DNA of 64,000 bases from DATKNA01 sp963786765 (lineage in GTDB: Bacteria; Actinomycetota; Actinomycetes; Actinomycetales; Kineosporiaceae): the NCBI GenBank assembly GCA_963786765.1, contig CAWBAJ010000025.1, positions 62,001 through 126,000 on the forward strand. Direction: 5' to 3'. The position numbers and the translations under genes are program-made. Below are positions 34,400 through 42,272 of this stretch, in pieces. The notes beneath the pieces were generated by a model that was not told the DNA's origin, searched no databases, and was given only the letters and a program-made list of their open reading frames with translations. Position 1 is the first letter of the stretch; every line of letters begins with the position of its first letter.

Positions 34400-35380
34400 A
34401 TGAGCAGCATCACCGGCCACTCCGAACTCGACGCCGCACCCTCCGGCGACGTCGCCGGCTCGACGAGCCGGCGAGGCGACCGCATCTTCGCGGGTCTGTC
34501 GGTCGGGTCCGGGGCGCTGGTCGTCGCACTCATCGCCGCGGTGGCGGTGTTCCTGCTGGCCCGGGCGATCCCGTCGCTGGCCGCGAACTCGTCCAACTTC
34601 CTCACCGCCCGGGTGTGGAACCCGGGCGACAACCCGCCGCAGTTCGGCATCCCCGACCTGCTGTGGGTGACAGTGATCTCCTCGGTGGTCGCGATGGTGA
34701 TCTCGGTGCCCGTCTCCGTGGGCGTGGCGCTCTACCTCACCCAGTACGCGCCACCACGGCTGGCGCGGCCGTTCGCCGCCACCATCGACCTCCTCGCGGC
34801 GGTGCCGTCCATCGTGTACGGGCTCTGGGGCGCGTACGTCGTGCTCAACTACCTCGACGGGATCCAGACGGGGATCGGGAAGGTGCTCGGCTGGATCCCG
34901 CTGTTCAGCCTCCAGAACACGCCGATCTCCAACTCGATCTTCGCGGGATCCGTCATCCTCGCGATCATGATCCTGCCGATCGTCACCGCCCTCAGCCGCG
35001 AGGTCTTCGCCCAGACGCCAACCGCGCACATGGAGGCGGCGCTGGCGTTGGGCGCCACCCGCTGGGAGGTCATCCGGACGGCGGTGCTGCCCTTCGGCCG
35101 CCCCGGCGTCATCTCGGCCTCGATGCTGGGCCTCGGCCGCGCCCTCGGCGAGACGATCGCCGTCCTCTTCATCATCAACACTGTGCCCACGTTCTCGTGG
35201 TCGGTCTTCACGGGTGGCGAGACCTTCGCCTCGCGCATCGCCCGGGACGCCGGGGAGTTCGACACCCCGGAGAAGACCGGCGCCTACATCGCGGCCGGTC
35301 TCGTGCTCTTCGTCCTCACGTTCGCGGTCAACGCGGTGGCCCGGGTCGTCATCGAGCGCAGGAAGGCCTTCACGGAGTGA
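34400..35380 (+). CDS. pstC: Phosphate ABC transporter permease PstC
   Basis: 326 aa, six membrane helices expected. N-terminal helix VALIAAVAVFLLARAIPSL; then PDLLWVTVISSVVAMVISVPVSVGVALYLTQYA, VPSIVYGLWGAYVVL, and the EAA loop EAALALGATRWEVIRTAVLPFGRPG typical of ABC permeases. The start ATG is 16 bases after pstS; the stop overlaps pstA (GTGA). Confidence 0.95.
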   Translation: MSSITGHSELDAAPSGDVAGSTSRRGDRIFAGLSVGSGALVVALIAAVAVFLLARAIPSLAANSSNFLTARVWNPGDNPPQFGIPDLLWVTVISSVVAMVISVPVSVGVALYLTQYAPPRLARPFAATIDLLAAVPSIVYGLWGAYVVLNYLDGIQTGIGKVLGWIPLFSLQNTPISNSIFAGSVILAIMILPIVTALSREVFAQTPTAHMEAALALGATRWEVIRTAVLPFGRPGVISASMLGLGRALGETIAVLFIINTVPTFSWSVFTGGETFASRIARDAGEFDTPEKTGAYIAAGLVLFVLTFAVNAVARVVIERRKAFTE

Positions 35381-36297
35381 GCACCCTGGCGTCGAGCGCC
35401 TCGAGCACGCGCCCCACCCCGCCGGCCGCGGTCGTCGGGGGCCACGTCAGCGGCCGGCGGAAGTTCGCGGACCGCCTCGCGACAGTCCTCGTCCACGCCG
35501 CCTTCGTGCTAGCGGTCGTCCCGCTGGTCTGGATCCTGTGGACCGTCCTGAGCAAGGGCCTGTCACTGGCGCTGCAGGCGCAGTGGTGGACCAACAGCCA
35601 GGCAGGGGTCAGCCCGCGCAGAGCCGGGGGCGGGGCGTATCACGCGATCATGGGGACGATCCTCACCGCGGGGCTGACGGCCCTCATCGCTGTGCCGATC
35701 GCGGTGTTCACGGCGATCTACCTCGTCGAGTACGGCCGGGGCAGGTTCGCACGCATCGTCAGCTTCATGGTCGACATCCTGACCGGCATCCCGTCGATCG
35801 TCGCCGCGCTCTTCATCTACGCCGTCTGGGTCGGCCTGCTGGGCGGCCGGCGAGTGGGTTTCGCGGTCTCGCTCGCACTCGTGCTGCTGATGATCCCGGT
35901 GGTGGTCCGGTCCACCGAGGAGATGCTCAAGCTGGTGCCCAACGAACTCCGGGAGGCGTCGTACGCTCTCGGCGTCCCGAAGTGGAAGACCATCACCCGG
36001 ATCGTGCTGCCGACGGCCGCCAGCGGCATCATCACGGGGGTGCTCCTCGGCCTCGCGCGCGTGATGGGCGAGACGGCACCCTTGATCATCCTCGCCCCCT
36101 ACACCGCCTTCATCAACATGAACCTGCTGAGCGGGAACATGGCAGCGCTGCCTACGCTCATCTTCACGAACTTCGGGAGCAACATCCCGGCGCAGAACGC
36201 GCGGATGTGGGCTTCAGCTCTCACCCTCATCGTGCTCGTTTTGATACTCAACCTCGCGGGCCGGTTCGTCGCCCGCTTCTCCGCGGTTCGCCGCTGA
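35377..36297 (+). CDS. pstA: Phosphate ABC transporter permease PstA
   Basis: 306 aa from GTG overlapping the pstC stop. Helices include LVHAAFVLAVVPLVWILWTVL, IMGTILTAGLTALIAVPIAVFTAIYLVEYG and ALTLIVLVLILNLAGRFVARF. The EAA loop is EASYALGVPKWKTITRIVLPTA. It forms the membrane channel with PstC. Confidence 0.95.
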   Translation: MSTLASSASSTRPTPPAAVVGGHVSGRRKFADRLATVLVHAAFVLAVVPLVWILWTVLSKGLSLALQAQWWTNSQAGVSPRRAGGGAYHAIMGTILTAGLTALIAVPIAVFTAIYLVEYGRGRFARIVSFMVDILTGIPSIVAALFIYAVWVGLLGGRRVGFAVSLALVLLMIPVVVRSTEEMLKLVPNELREASYALGVPKWKTITRIVLPTAASGIITGVLLGLARVMGETAPLIILAPYTAFINMNLLSGNMAALPTLIFTNFGSNIPAQNARMWASALTLIVLVLILNLAGRFVARFSAVRR

Positions 36298-36335
36298 CCG
36301 CCCCGACTCCGGACCTCTTCAGGACAGGACACCCT

Positions 36336-37112
36336 GTGGCACAGCGCATCGACGTCAAGGACGTCAGCATCTACTACGGCTCCTTCAAGGCCGTCGAGGA
36401 CGTCTCGATGACCATCGAGGCGCGATCCGTGACGGCCTTCATCGGCCCGTCGGGGTGCGGCAAGTCGACCTTCCTGCGCACGCTCAACCGGATGCACGAG
36501 GTCATTCCCGGCGGTCGGGTCGAGGGCACTATCGAGCTCAACGGGCGCGACCTGTACGCGAACGGCGCCGACCCGGTCGCCGTCCGGCGCACGGTGGGCA
36601 TGGTGTTCCAGCGGCCGAACCCCTTCCCCACCATGTCGATCTTCGACAACGTCGCGGCCGGACTGCGCCTGAACGGAGAGAAGAACAAGAAGCGGCTGTC
36701 GGAGGCGGTGGAGAGGTCGCTGCGCGCCGCGAACCTCTGGAAGGAGGTCGAGGACCGCCTCGACAAGCCCGGCGCGGGGCTGTCCGGAGGTCAGCAGCAG
36801 CGGCTCTGCATCGCGCGCGCGATCGCCGTCGAGCCGCAGGTGCTGCTCATGGACGAGCCGTGCTCCGCGCTCGACCCGATCTCCACCCTCGCCATCGAGG
36901 ACCTGATCTGCGAGCTCAAGCAGAACTACACGATCGTGATCGTCACGCACAACATGCAGCAGGCAGCCCGGGTCAGCGACCGCACGGGATTCTTCAACCT
37001 CCAGGCGACAGGGAAACCCGGTCACCTCATCGAGATGGACGACACCACGAAGATCTTCAGCAATCCCCATCAGAAGGCGACGGAGGACTACATCTCCGGC
37101 CGGTTCGGCTGA
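36336..37112 (+). CDS. pstB: Phosphate ABC transporter ATPase PstB
   Basis: 258 aa, GTG start with CAGGACAGGA upstream. Walker A FIGPSGCGKSTFLRTLNRM, Q-loop MVFQRPNPFPTMSIFDNV (PstB-specific), signature LSGGQQQRLCIARA, Walker B VLLMDEPCSALDPIST, H-loop THNMQQA. Energises PstCA. It lies 39 bases after pstA and closes the operon; converges on the metallophosphatase gene 12 bases away. Confidence 0.97.
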   Translation: MAQRIDVKDVSIYYGSFKAVEDVSMTIEARSVTAFIGPSGCGKSTFLRTLNRMHEVIPGGRVEGTIELNGRDLYANGADPVAVRRTVGMVFQRPNPFPTMSIFDNVAAGLRLNGEKNKKRLSEAVERSLRAANLWKEVEDRLDKPGAGLSGGQQQRLCIARAIAVEPQVLLMDEPCSALDPISTLAIEDLICELKQNYTIVIVTHNMQQAARVSDRTGFFNLQATGKPGHLIEMDDTTKIFSNPHQKATEDYISGRFG

Positions 37113-37124
37113 GCACGCCCGCCG

Positions 37125-38882
37125 TCAGGGGGAAGGGCTGGACGACCTGCCCGCGGACGGGCTCGGTGTCGGACCCGGTGTCGGCGGCCCCTGCTGCCCG
37201 GGGGCGAGCACTGCCTGAGTCCCCGGCCGGATCACGGTGCGCTCGATGGTCACCGACGCCACCCCGAAGCCGCCGACAGTGATCTCGTCATAGGCGACGA
37301 CCTGACCGGCGCGCTCCCCAGCCCGAGCGATGTAGAGCAGGGTCGCGTCGAGTGGGACGGGGGTGCCGTCGGCGACCTGGTGCATCGTGTCGGAGGTGAT
37401 CCCGGCCCCGCCCGTCGACCCCTCGATCATGATCCTGGTGCCCGACGGGTCGAGCTTGACGGACCGGGAGTGGAAGTGCCCGGCGAGCACGACCGGCACA
37501 TGTCCGAGCAACGGCGGGACGGCGTACGGCTCGTGCACGGCTGCGACTGCGACCGGCTGCGTGGGGTGGCTGGTGTTCCAGGCCTGGACGACGTCCGAGA
37601 GCCGGCCTCCCGCCCGGACCTCCGGATCCGACGACGCCGCCCAGTCAGGGCGAGGTGAGGCGGACGGGGAGGCCGCCGCGGTCGGCGTCCCGCCGGACGT
37701 GCCTGGCGTCCTGGTCGGCGTCGGCGGGGGCTTCGCCGGTACCGACGGGCTGGGCAGCGGGTCGATGGGCGCATTGGCGTCGGGAGTGAACCTCGGGTCG
37801 CCGACGCCCGCGAGGACCAAGCCCTTGACCACTTTGACGTCACCGTCGAGCACGATCGCGTTCGGGTTCTGCGCGACAGCCGCTTGCGTCCGCAGCGAGT
37901 CGTGGTTGCCGCGGACGAAGACATACGGGACGCCGACGTCCTTGATCCTCGACAGGATGCCGGACTCGACCTCGGTGCCCCACGTGGTGATATCGCCGGT
38001 GTCGAGAACGAGGTCGACGTTGAACTGCTTGACGAGGCGCTGGGTCAGGTCGAAGCCCAGAGGGTTGAGGTGGATGTCCGAGACGTGGAGCACCGTGACC
38101 ACGTCGTCCGTCGCCGGGACGACCGGCAACTGGTCGCTGGTCGCGTAGAGGGTGGTGATCCCGCCGACGATGTCCGCGAGGCCGCTGCGGTAGGACTGGA
38201 GCCGGCGCATGAGGCTCGACGCCTGACCCGCCACGTACGGAGCTTGCCCGAGCAGACCGGTGAACTTGGGTTGGGCGAACTTGTCGGGGTCGAAGGTGAC
38301 GGCGCCGACTCCCCCGACGACCACGAGGACGACGGCGACCGCGCTCGCCACCTCGGCCGTGCGGGTCCACCGCCGCCGGTAGACGAGAAGCGAGAGCAGC
38401 AGCGCGCCGGCGAGCGCGCACAGGGCGGTGGTCCCCGCGGCCTGGAGCGCGGCCGTGCGCAGCTGGTCAGGGGCGGATGTCCGGAGGGCGTTCAGCTCGG
38501 TCGGGGAGTTGATGAGCGCGCGGGCGCCCTCGAGGTCCACCTCGGAGATGCGGGCCTGGATGGCGAACGGCGCGACGTGCGTGGCGAAGCTGACCTGCCC
38601 GGCCGGCGGGAGGAGCAGCGTGACGCCGGGCGAGAGGGTCGGCACTACAGCGACCTCGGCCTGGATCGGGCCCACCTGGGTCGTGGTGGACGGGGCGAGC
38701 GCGGCGCCGATCGCGGCCCCGACGACCCCGATCAGGAAGACGCCGAAGGCGTGCATCAGATGGGCCCGCCAGCCCGGCGCCAGCATCCAGGACCGGACAC
38801 GGGCAGCACGCTGCCGAAGGTCCGCCGCAGCGGATGAGTGGGCGGCCCGAACCGCAGCGAGGTCCTCTGCCATCGCGACCAT
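37125..38882 (-). CDS. Membrane-anchored calcineurin-like metallophosphatase
   Basis: A protein of about 585 residues. Two candidate starts, ATG 38882 and ATG 38873. Membrane helices near residues 35-55 and 150-170 and 185-205 hold an extracytoplasmic loop and the catalytic domain. Metallophosphoesterase motifs: VLHVSDIHLNP (D-X-H), LDTGDITTWG (GD), RGNHDSL (GNHD), VHEP and LAGHFHSR (GHxH). A Pro/Ser/Thr-rich insertion of some 40 residues splits the catalytic domain (DPLPSPSVPAKPPP...). The substrate is unknown; its place after pstB suggests phosphate metabolism but it is transcribed from the opposite strand. Confidence 0.85.
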   Translation of the reverse strand: MVAMAEDLAAVRAAHSSAAADLRQRAARVRSWMLAPGWRAHLMHAFGVFLIGVVGAAIGAALAPSTTTQVGPIQAEVAVVPTLSPGVTLLLPPAGQVSFATHVAPFAIQARISEVDLEGARALINSPTELNALRTSAPDQLRTAALQAAGTTALCALAGALLLSLLVYRRRWTRTAEVASAVAVVLVVVGGVGAVTFDPDKFAQPKFTGLLGQAPYVAGQASSLMRRLQSYRSGLADIVGGITTLYATSDQLPVVPATDDVVTVLHVSDIHLNPLGFDLTQRLVKQFNVDLVLDTGDITTWGTEVESGILSRIKDVGVPYVFVRGNHDSLRTQAAVAQNPNAIVLDGDVKVVKGLVLAGVGDPRFTPDANAPIDPLPSPSVPAKPPPTPTRTPGTSGGTPTAAASPSASPRPDWAASSDPEVRAGGRLSDVVQAWNTSHPTQPVAVAAVHEPYAVPPLLGHVPVVLAGHFHSRSVKLDPSGTRIMIEGSTGGAGITSDTMHQVADGTPVPLDATLLYIARAGERAGQVVAYDEITVGGFGVASVTIERTVIRPGTQAVLAPGQQGPPTPGPTPSPSAGRSSSPSP

Positions 38883-38910
38883 TCTCCGCCACGGCACCGA
38901 CGCACCGGAC

Positions 38911-39013
38911 GGGGAGGGCGCGCCTCGGCGCGGACGACCGGGGAAGGTCAGGGCGTCGGGCGACGGGGAGGGCGCGCCTCGGCGCGGACGACCGGGAAGG
39001 TCAGGGCGTCGGG
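38911..39013. repeat. Direct duplication of a 50-bp segment
   Basis: Copies at 38911-38960 and 38965-39013 differ by one base deletion; they begin GGGGAGGGCGCGCCTCGGCG and end GGTCAGGGCGTCGGG. They occupy the 337-base gap before the metallophosphatase gene (38883-39219), in which I recognise no gene. A possible short hairpin is GGCGCGCC. Confidence 0.85.
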
Positions 39014-39219
39014 CCGGGAGCGCCTGACGGCGCAACGGCCGCTCGTAGCGGCTTCAGATGGGACCCGGGGCTACCGCGGCCCGACGCCTGGTGAGACCCC
39101 GGAGGGTGTCACCGTGAGGACCCAACGTGTCCTCGGCCGCGAGTGTTCCCGCCCGGACGACGCATATTCGCGCCGCGCACCAAGCACACCGGCAATGAAC
39201 GGGCTGCGCCTTCCGGCTG

Positions 39220-39864
39220 TTAGTTGAGCCGGCCCTCGCGCCAGCGGCCGGCGGCGACCTCGAGCTGCTGGCCCGTGCGCAACAGGTCGGCGGCGCGGCG
39301 GGTGCGTCGCTCGGCCCGCCCCCCGTCGTGCTCGTCGTCCGCGAGGAGAGCCCATCCGGTCGACACGACCCGGCAGAACGCCGCCGCCCGCTCGAGAGCG
39401 ACGGCGAAGTCACCGGTGAAGGCGCCGGCGAGAACGGCGTCCGCGAGGGCGACCACCTCGCCGGCCCCGGGCGGCTCGGCGACGCCCGCGACGACTTCGT
39501 GCACCTGTGCGCGGCGGCGTCCGGTGTCGAAACCGCGGGCGAGGTCGCTCGGATCCCTCCTGATGCCGTCCCTCAAGGCGTACAGCCGCCACAGCGCACC
39601 GGGCAGGGAATCGGCGGGACGGTCGGCCCACAGCTCGGCGACCTCGTCGATTCCGTGTTCGTCGGTGAGCGCGATCAGCCGTGCGGTCACGACGTCGTCG
39701 CCGCTCCGGCCGTGCCGGACCAGGGCTTCCGCAGTGGCGTGCGCGGCCTCGACGCGCTGGGCGGGATCGGGCGCGCCGACGAAGCTGTCGACGGCGGCGG
39801 GCCCGAGCAGAGTGGGTCTGCGCGGGCGGTAGCGGCCGGCATTGTCGGTCGTCACGCGCCCCAT
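39220..39864 (-). CDS. Conserved hypothetical protein
   Basis: A soluble helical protein of about 214 residues read from ATG 39864 (MGRVTTDNAGRYRPRRPTLLGPAAVDSF); a GTG three codons later is an alternative. It begins with the recurrent YRPRRPTLLGP segment, followed by helices AAHATAEALVRHG, IALTDEHGIDEVAELWADRPADSLPGALWRLYALRDGIRR-type text, seen as a conserved actinobacterial protein without assigned function. No catalytic motif, signal peptide or membrane helix is evident. Confidence 0.65.
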   Translation of the reverse strand: MGRVTTDNAGRYRPRRPTLLGPAAVDSFVGAPDPAQRVEAAHATAEALVRHGRSGDDVVTARLIALTDEHGIDEVAELWADRPADSLPGALWRLYALRDGIRRDPSDLARGFDTGRRRAQVHEVVAGVAEPPGAGEVVALADAVLAGAFTGDFAVALERAAAFCRVVSTGWALLADDEHDGGRAERRTRRAADLLRTGQQLEVAAGRWREGRLN

Positions 39865-40052
39865 CGTCGCATCTGTCGTGCGGACCGCCCACCGCTGGCC
39901 TTCGCGCGGCCGTGCTTCCGAACCCCCTCGGGGCCGCACAGAGCGTTGTCCGTGTGGTCGTTCGGAGGCCCGAAGCCACGGTTCGGCGCGCCCGTACGCG
40001 CCTCCGGGTGCGGGCGCTCATGGGCGCGAGCGAAGGACAGGGGGGTCCCCTC

Positions 40053-40097
40053 GCTCCGTATGCGCTGCCCCAGTGGGCGGGGCACCACATACGGAGC
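40053..40097. repeat. Long palindrome, copy 1
   Basis: GCTCCGTATGCGCTGCCCC pairs with GGGGCACCACATACGGAGC around a 7-base loop (AGTGGGC): 17 of 19 pairs. The same stem core (CGTATG-GCTGCCCC) makes the palindrome at 61656-61698. It lies in the 295-base gap 39865-40159 between two minus-strand genes, where I see no other feature except a partial GC-rich run; here it could also terminate the H1-like gene transcript. Confidence 0.8.
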
Positions 40098-40159
40098 AAA
40101 AGGCGTACCGGGCGCGCCCGCGACTGCGGACGCGCCCGGTACAGGACGTCGGCTGATGC

Positions 40160-41215
40160 TCAGACGGTCGCCGAGTTGGCCGTGCGGGTGCGCTTCTGCG
40201 CCGGCACGAGCGGGGCAACCGAGGAGCGGGTCCGGGCCGGGGTCGGGGCCGGAGTGGCCGACGCGGCGCGGGCGATGACCCGCTTCGCGGCGGTGCGGGC
40301 AGCCGAGCGAGTGCTCGTGGTCCGCTTCGGGTTGGCGACGGAACCGGCGCCCCGCGTCGCGGGACGGCTGCTCGCGGTCTTCGCGGCGGGCTTGACCGTG
40401 CGCTTGACCGTGGTCTTCGCGGCCGGCTTCACCGTGCTCTTCGCAGCGGGCTTGACCGTGCGCTTGACCGTGGCCTTCGCGGCCGGCTTCACCGTGCTCT
40501 TGGCAGCGGGCTTGACCGTGCGCTTGACCGTGGCCTTCGCGGCCGGCTTCACCGTGCTCTTCGCGGCCGGCTTGACCGTGCGCTTGACCGTCGACTTCGC
40601 GGCCGGCTTGACCGTCCGCTTGACCGTCGACTTCGCGACCGGCTTCACCGTGCTCTTCGCAGCCGGCTTGACCGTCCGCTTGACCGTCGACTTCGCGACC
40701 GGCTTCACCGTGCTCTTCGCAGCCGGCTTGACCGTCCGCTTGACCGTCGACTTCGCGGCCGGCTTCACCGTGCTCTTCGCAGCCGGCTTCACCGTCCGCT
40801 TGACCGTCGACTTCGCAGCCGGCTTCACCGTGCTCTTGACCGTGCTCTTCGCGGCCGGCTTCACGGTGCTCTTCGCGGCGGGCTTCACCGTGCGCTTGAC
40901 CGTCGACTTCGCAGCCGGCTTCACGGCGCTCTTGACCGTGCTCTTCGCGGCGGGCTTCACGGTGCTCTTCGCGGCCGGCTTCACCGTGCGCTTGACCGTC
41001 GACTTCGCAGCGGGCTTGACCGTGCGCTTGGCGGTGCTCGTCGACTTGGCGGTCTCCTGGACGCCGGCCTTGCGGCGGGCGGCCGCGAGGCCGATCAGCG
41101 CGCCACGGCGGGTGGCGTACGGGCCGGAGGTCGTGATGACCTGGCCGTTGGTGCCGAACAGCGTGAACCGGAACTTGCCAGCGGCGTCGGTGGTGATCGT
41201 GTGCTTCGCGGGCAC
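40160..41215 (-). CDS. DUF1508 domain fused to histone-H1-like basic tail
   Basis: A 351-aa protein, GTG start with TGGAGG upstream. Residues 1-50 are one DUF1508 (YegP-like) unit: GKFRFTLFGTNGQVITTSGPYATRRGALIGL. From about 55 to 290 it is a Lys/Ala/Val/Pro repeat (units of AKSTVKPA and AKRTVKPA) like histone-H1 or HU-tail sequences, and it ends with another basic region without the repeat. The protein probably coats or compacts DNA; DUF1508 may bind it or mediate dimerisation. Repeat copies code for the same text with different codons only partly, so length variation among strains is expected. Confidence 0.8.
   Translation of the reverse strand: MPAKHTITTDAAGKFRFTLFGTNGQVITTSGPYATRRGALIGLAAARRKAGVQETAKSTSTAKRTVKPAAKSTVKRTVKPAAKSTVKPAAKSTVKSAVKPAAKSTVKRTVKPAAKSTVKPAAKSTVKSTVKPAAKSTVKRTVKPAAKSTVKPAAKSTVKRTVKPAAKSTVKPVAKSTVKRTVKPAAKSTVKPVAKSTVKRTVKPAAKSTVKRTVKPAAKSTVKPAAKATVKRTVKPAAKSTVKPAAKATVKRTVKPAAKSTVKPAAKTTVKRTVKPAAKTASSRPATRGAGSVANPKRTTSTRSAARTAAKRVIARAASATPAPTPARTRSSVAPLVPAQKRTRTANSATV
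40380..41030. repeat. Tandem coding repeats of the H1-like tail
   Basis: About 30 copies of an 18- to 30-base motif containing (C/G)TTGACCGTG or CTTCACCGTG followed by GCGGCCGGC/GCAGCGGGC encode the AK(S/R)TVKPA units. Some 60-base blocks (for example those ending 40680 and 40740) are identical, a substrate for slipped-strand or recombination changes. Confidence 0.85.
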
Positions 41216-41311
41216 GAGTGCCTCCAGGTGAGTGGCGGCCTCCTGGCCGCCTATCGGTCGGATCGAGCGCCTGTTGTGCTCGTCGAGATCCGTGTTCGGC
41301 GGTCCGCGGAA

Positions 41312-41326
41312 AAAGCTTGATGCTTT
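41312..41326. terminator. Possible weak terminator of the permease operon
   Basis: On the minus strand AAAGC-ATCAA-GCTTT followed by TTCC forms a 5-bp stem; the whole 41310-41345 stretch is unusually A/T-rich (run of seven T). It lies after the permease gene and before the H1-like gene. Alternatively the A/T-rich DNA belongs to the promoter of the H1-like gene. Confidence 0.25.
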
Positions 41327-41363
41327 CGGGTGAACTTTTTTTCTCGAGGTGGTCGAACGCGCG

Positions 41364-42272
41364 TCAGCTGAGCACGTCCTTGCGCAGGAAGTGCCACCAC
41401 GCTGCGGCGTACAGCACGAGCGAATATGCGAGCGACCAGAGCACGCCGCGGGCGACCTGGTCCCAAGCGAGAGTGGGCCCGAGCAGGTCCGTCCATGCGT
41501 ACTGGTAGTGCGTGGGCAGCGCCTGCCGCCAGTCCCCCAGCGCGGTCACCGCGTCGAGGATGTTGGACACGATGACGAGCAGGACGGCCCCGCCGACGGC
41601 GCCCAGCGGTGCGTCCGTCCACACCCCGAGCAGGAACGCCAGGGCCGACACGAACAGCAGCGTCACGGCGAGGTAGGCCAGCACGAGTGCGAGCCGCACC
41701 AGGCTGTCCCCGGTGCTGAACGTCGTCCCCAGCGGCGTGCGCGCGGGCGCCCAGCCGAAGAAGAGGCCGCCCGCGAGGTAGGCGACTGCCGGCAGGAGCA
41801 GGAGCGCGAACAGCGACAGTGCGAGAGCCACCAGCAGCTTCTGGCGCAGCAGCTGGCCGCGGGGCACCGGAGCGGCGAGCAGGTACCGCAGGCTCGACCA
41901 GCTCGCCTCGCCGGCCACCGTGTCACCGGAGAACAGCGCGAACACGACCACGAGCAGGAAGCCCGTCGCCGCGAACAGCGTGAAGAGCGTGAAGTTCGCC
42001 GCGCCCTCCGTCGCGAGGTCCACGAATCCGGGCGCCCCACGGCGGTTGCTGCCGTTGCCCAGCTCGAAGGCGCCGACGAGCAGGAACGGCAAGACGACGA
42101 GGAATCCGAGGGTGAGCCGGGTGCGCCGGCGCGCCCACTGCCGGCCCAGCTCGACCCGCAGTGGCATCGTGCGCCGCGGAAGGTACCCGTGCGCGGCGCC
42201 GTCCGGACCGACGGGACCCTTCTGCGGCCCTGGCACGCCGGTCAATCCGACGTGCGTGCCCCGGGCCGGCAT
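41364..42272 (-). CDS. ABC-2-type transporter permease
   Basis: A 302-aa membrane protein with six helices (LTLGFLVVLPFLLVGAF; FTLFAATGFLLVVVFALFSG; LLVALALSLFALLLLPAVAYLAG; LALVLAYLAVTLLFVSALAFLLG; AVGGAVLLVIVSNILDAV; SLAYSLVLYAAAWWHFL). GDTVAGEASWSSLRYLLAAPVPRG is the usual permease loop of ABC-2 exporters. The ATG overlaps the stop of the hydrolase-ATPase gene (TGATG), so it is the membrane partner of that ATPase. Similar in layout to the permease at 58522. Confidence 0.88.
   Translation of the reverse strand: MPARGTHVGLTGVPGPQKGPVGPDGAAHGYLPRRTMPLRVELGRQWARRRTRLTLGFLVVLPFLLVGAFELGNGSNRRGAPGFVDLATEGAANFTLFTLFAATGFLLVVVFALFSGDTVAGEASWSSLRYLLAAPVPRGQLLRQKLLVALALSLFALLLLPAVAYLAGGLFFGWAPARTPLGTTFSTGDSLVRLALVLAYLAVTLLFVSALAFLLGVWTDAPLGAVGGAVLLVIVSNILDAVTALGDWRQALPTHYQYAWTDLLGPTLAWDQVARGVLWSLAYSLVLYAAAWWHFLRKDVLS

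Noticed and set aside
40380..41030. CRISPR-like array
   Set aside because: The repeats lie within one open frame, have no unique spacers and encode a regular basic tail.
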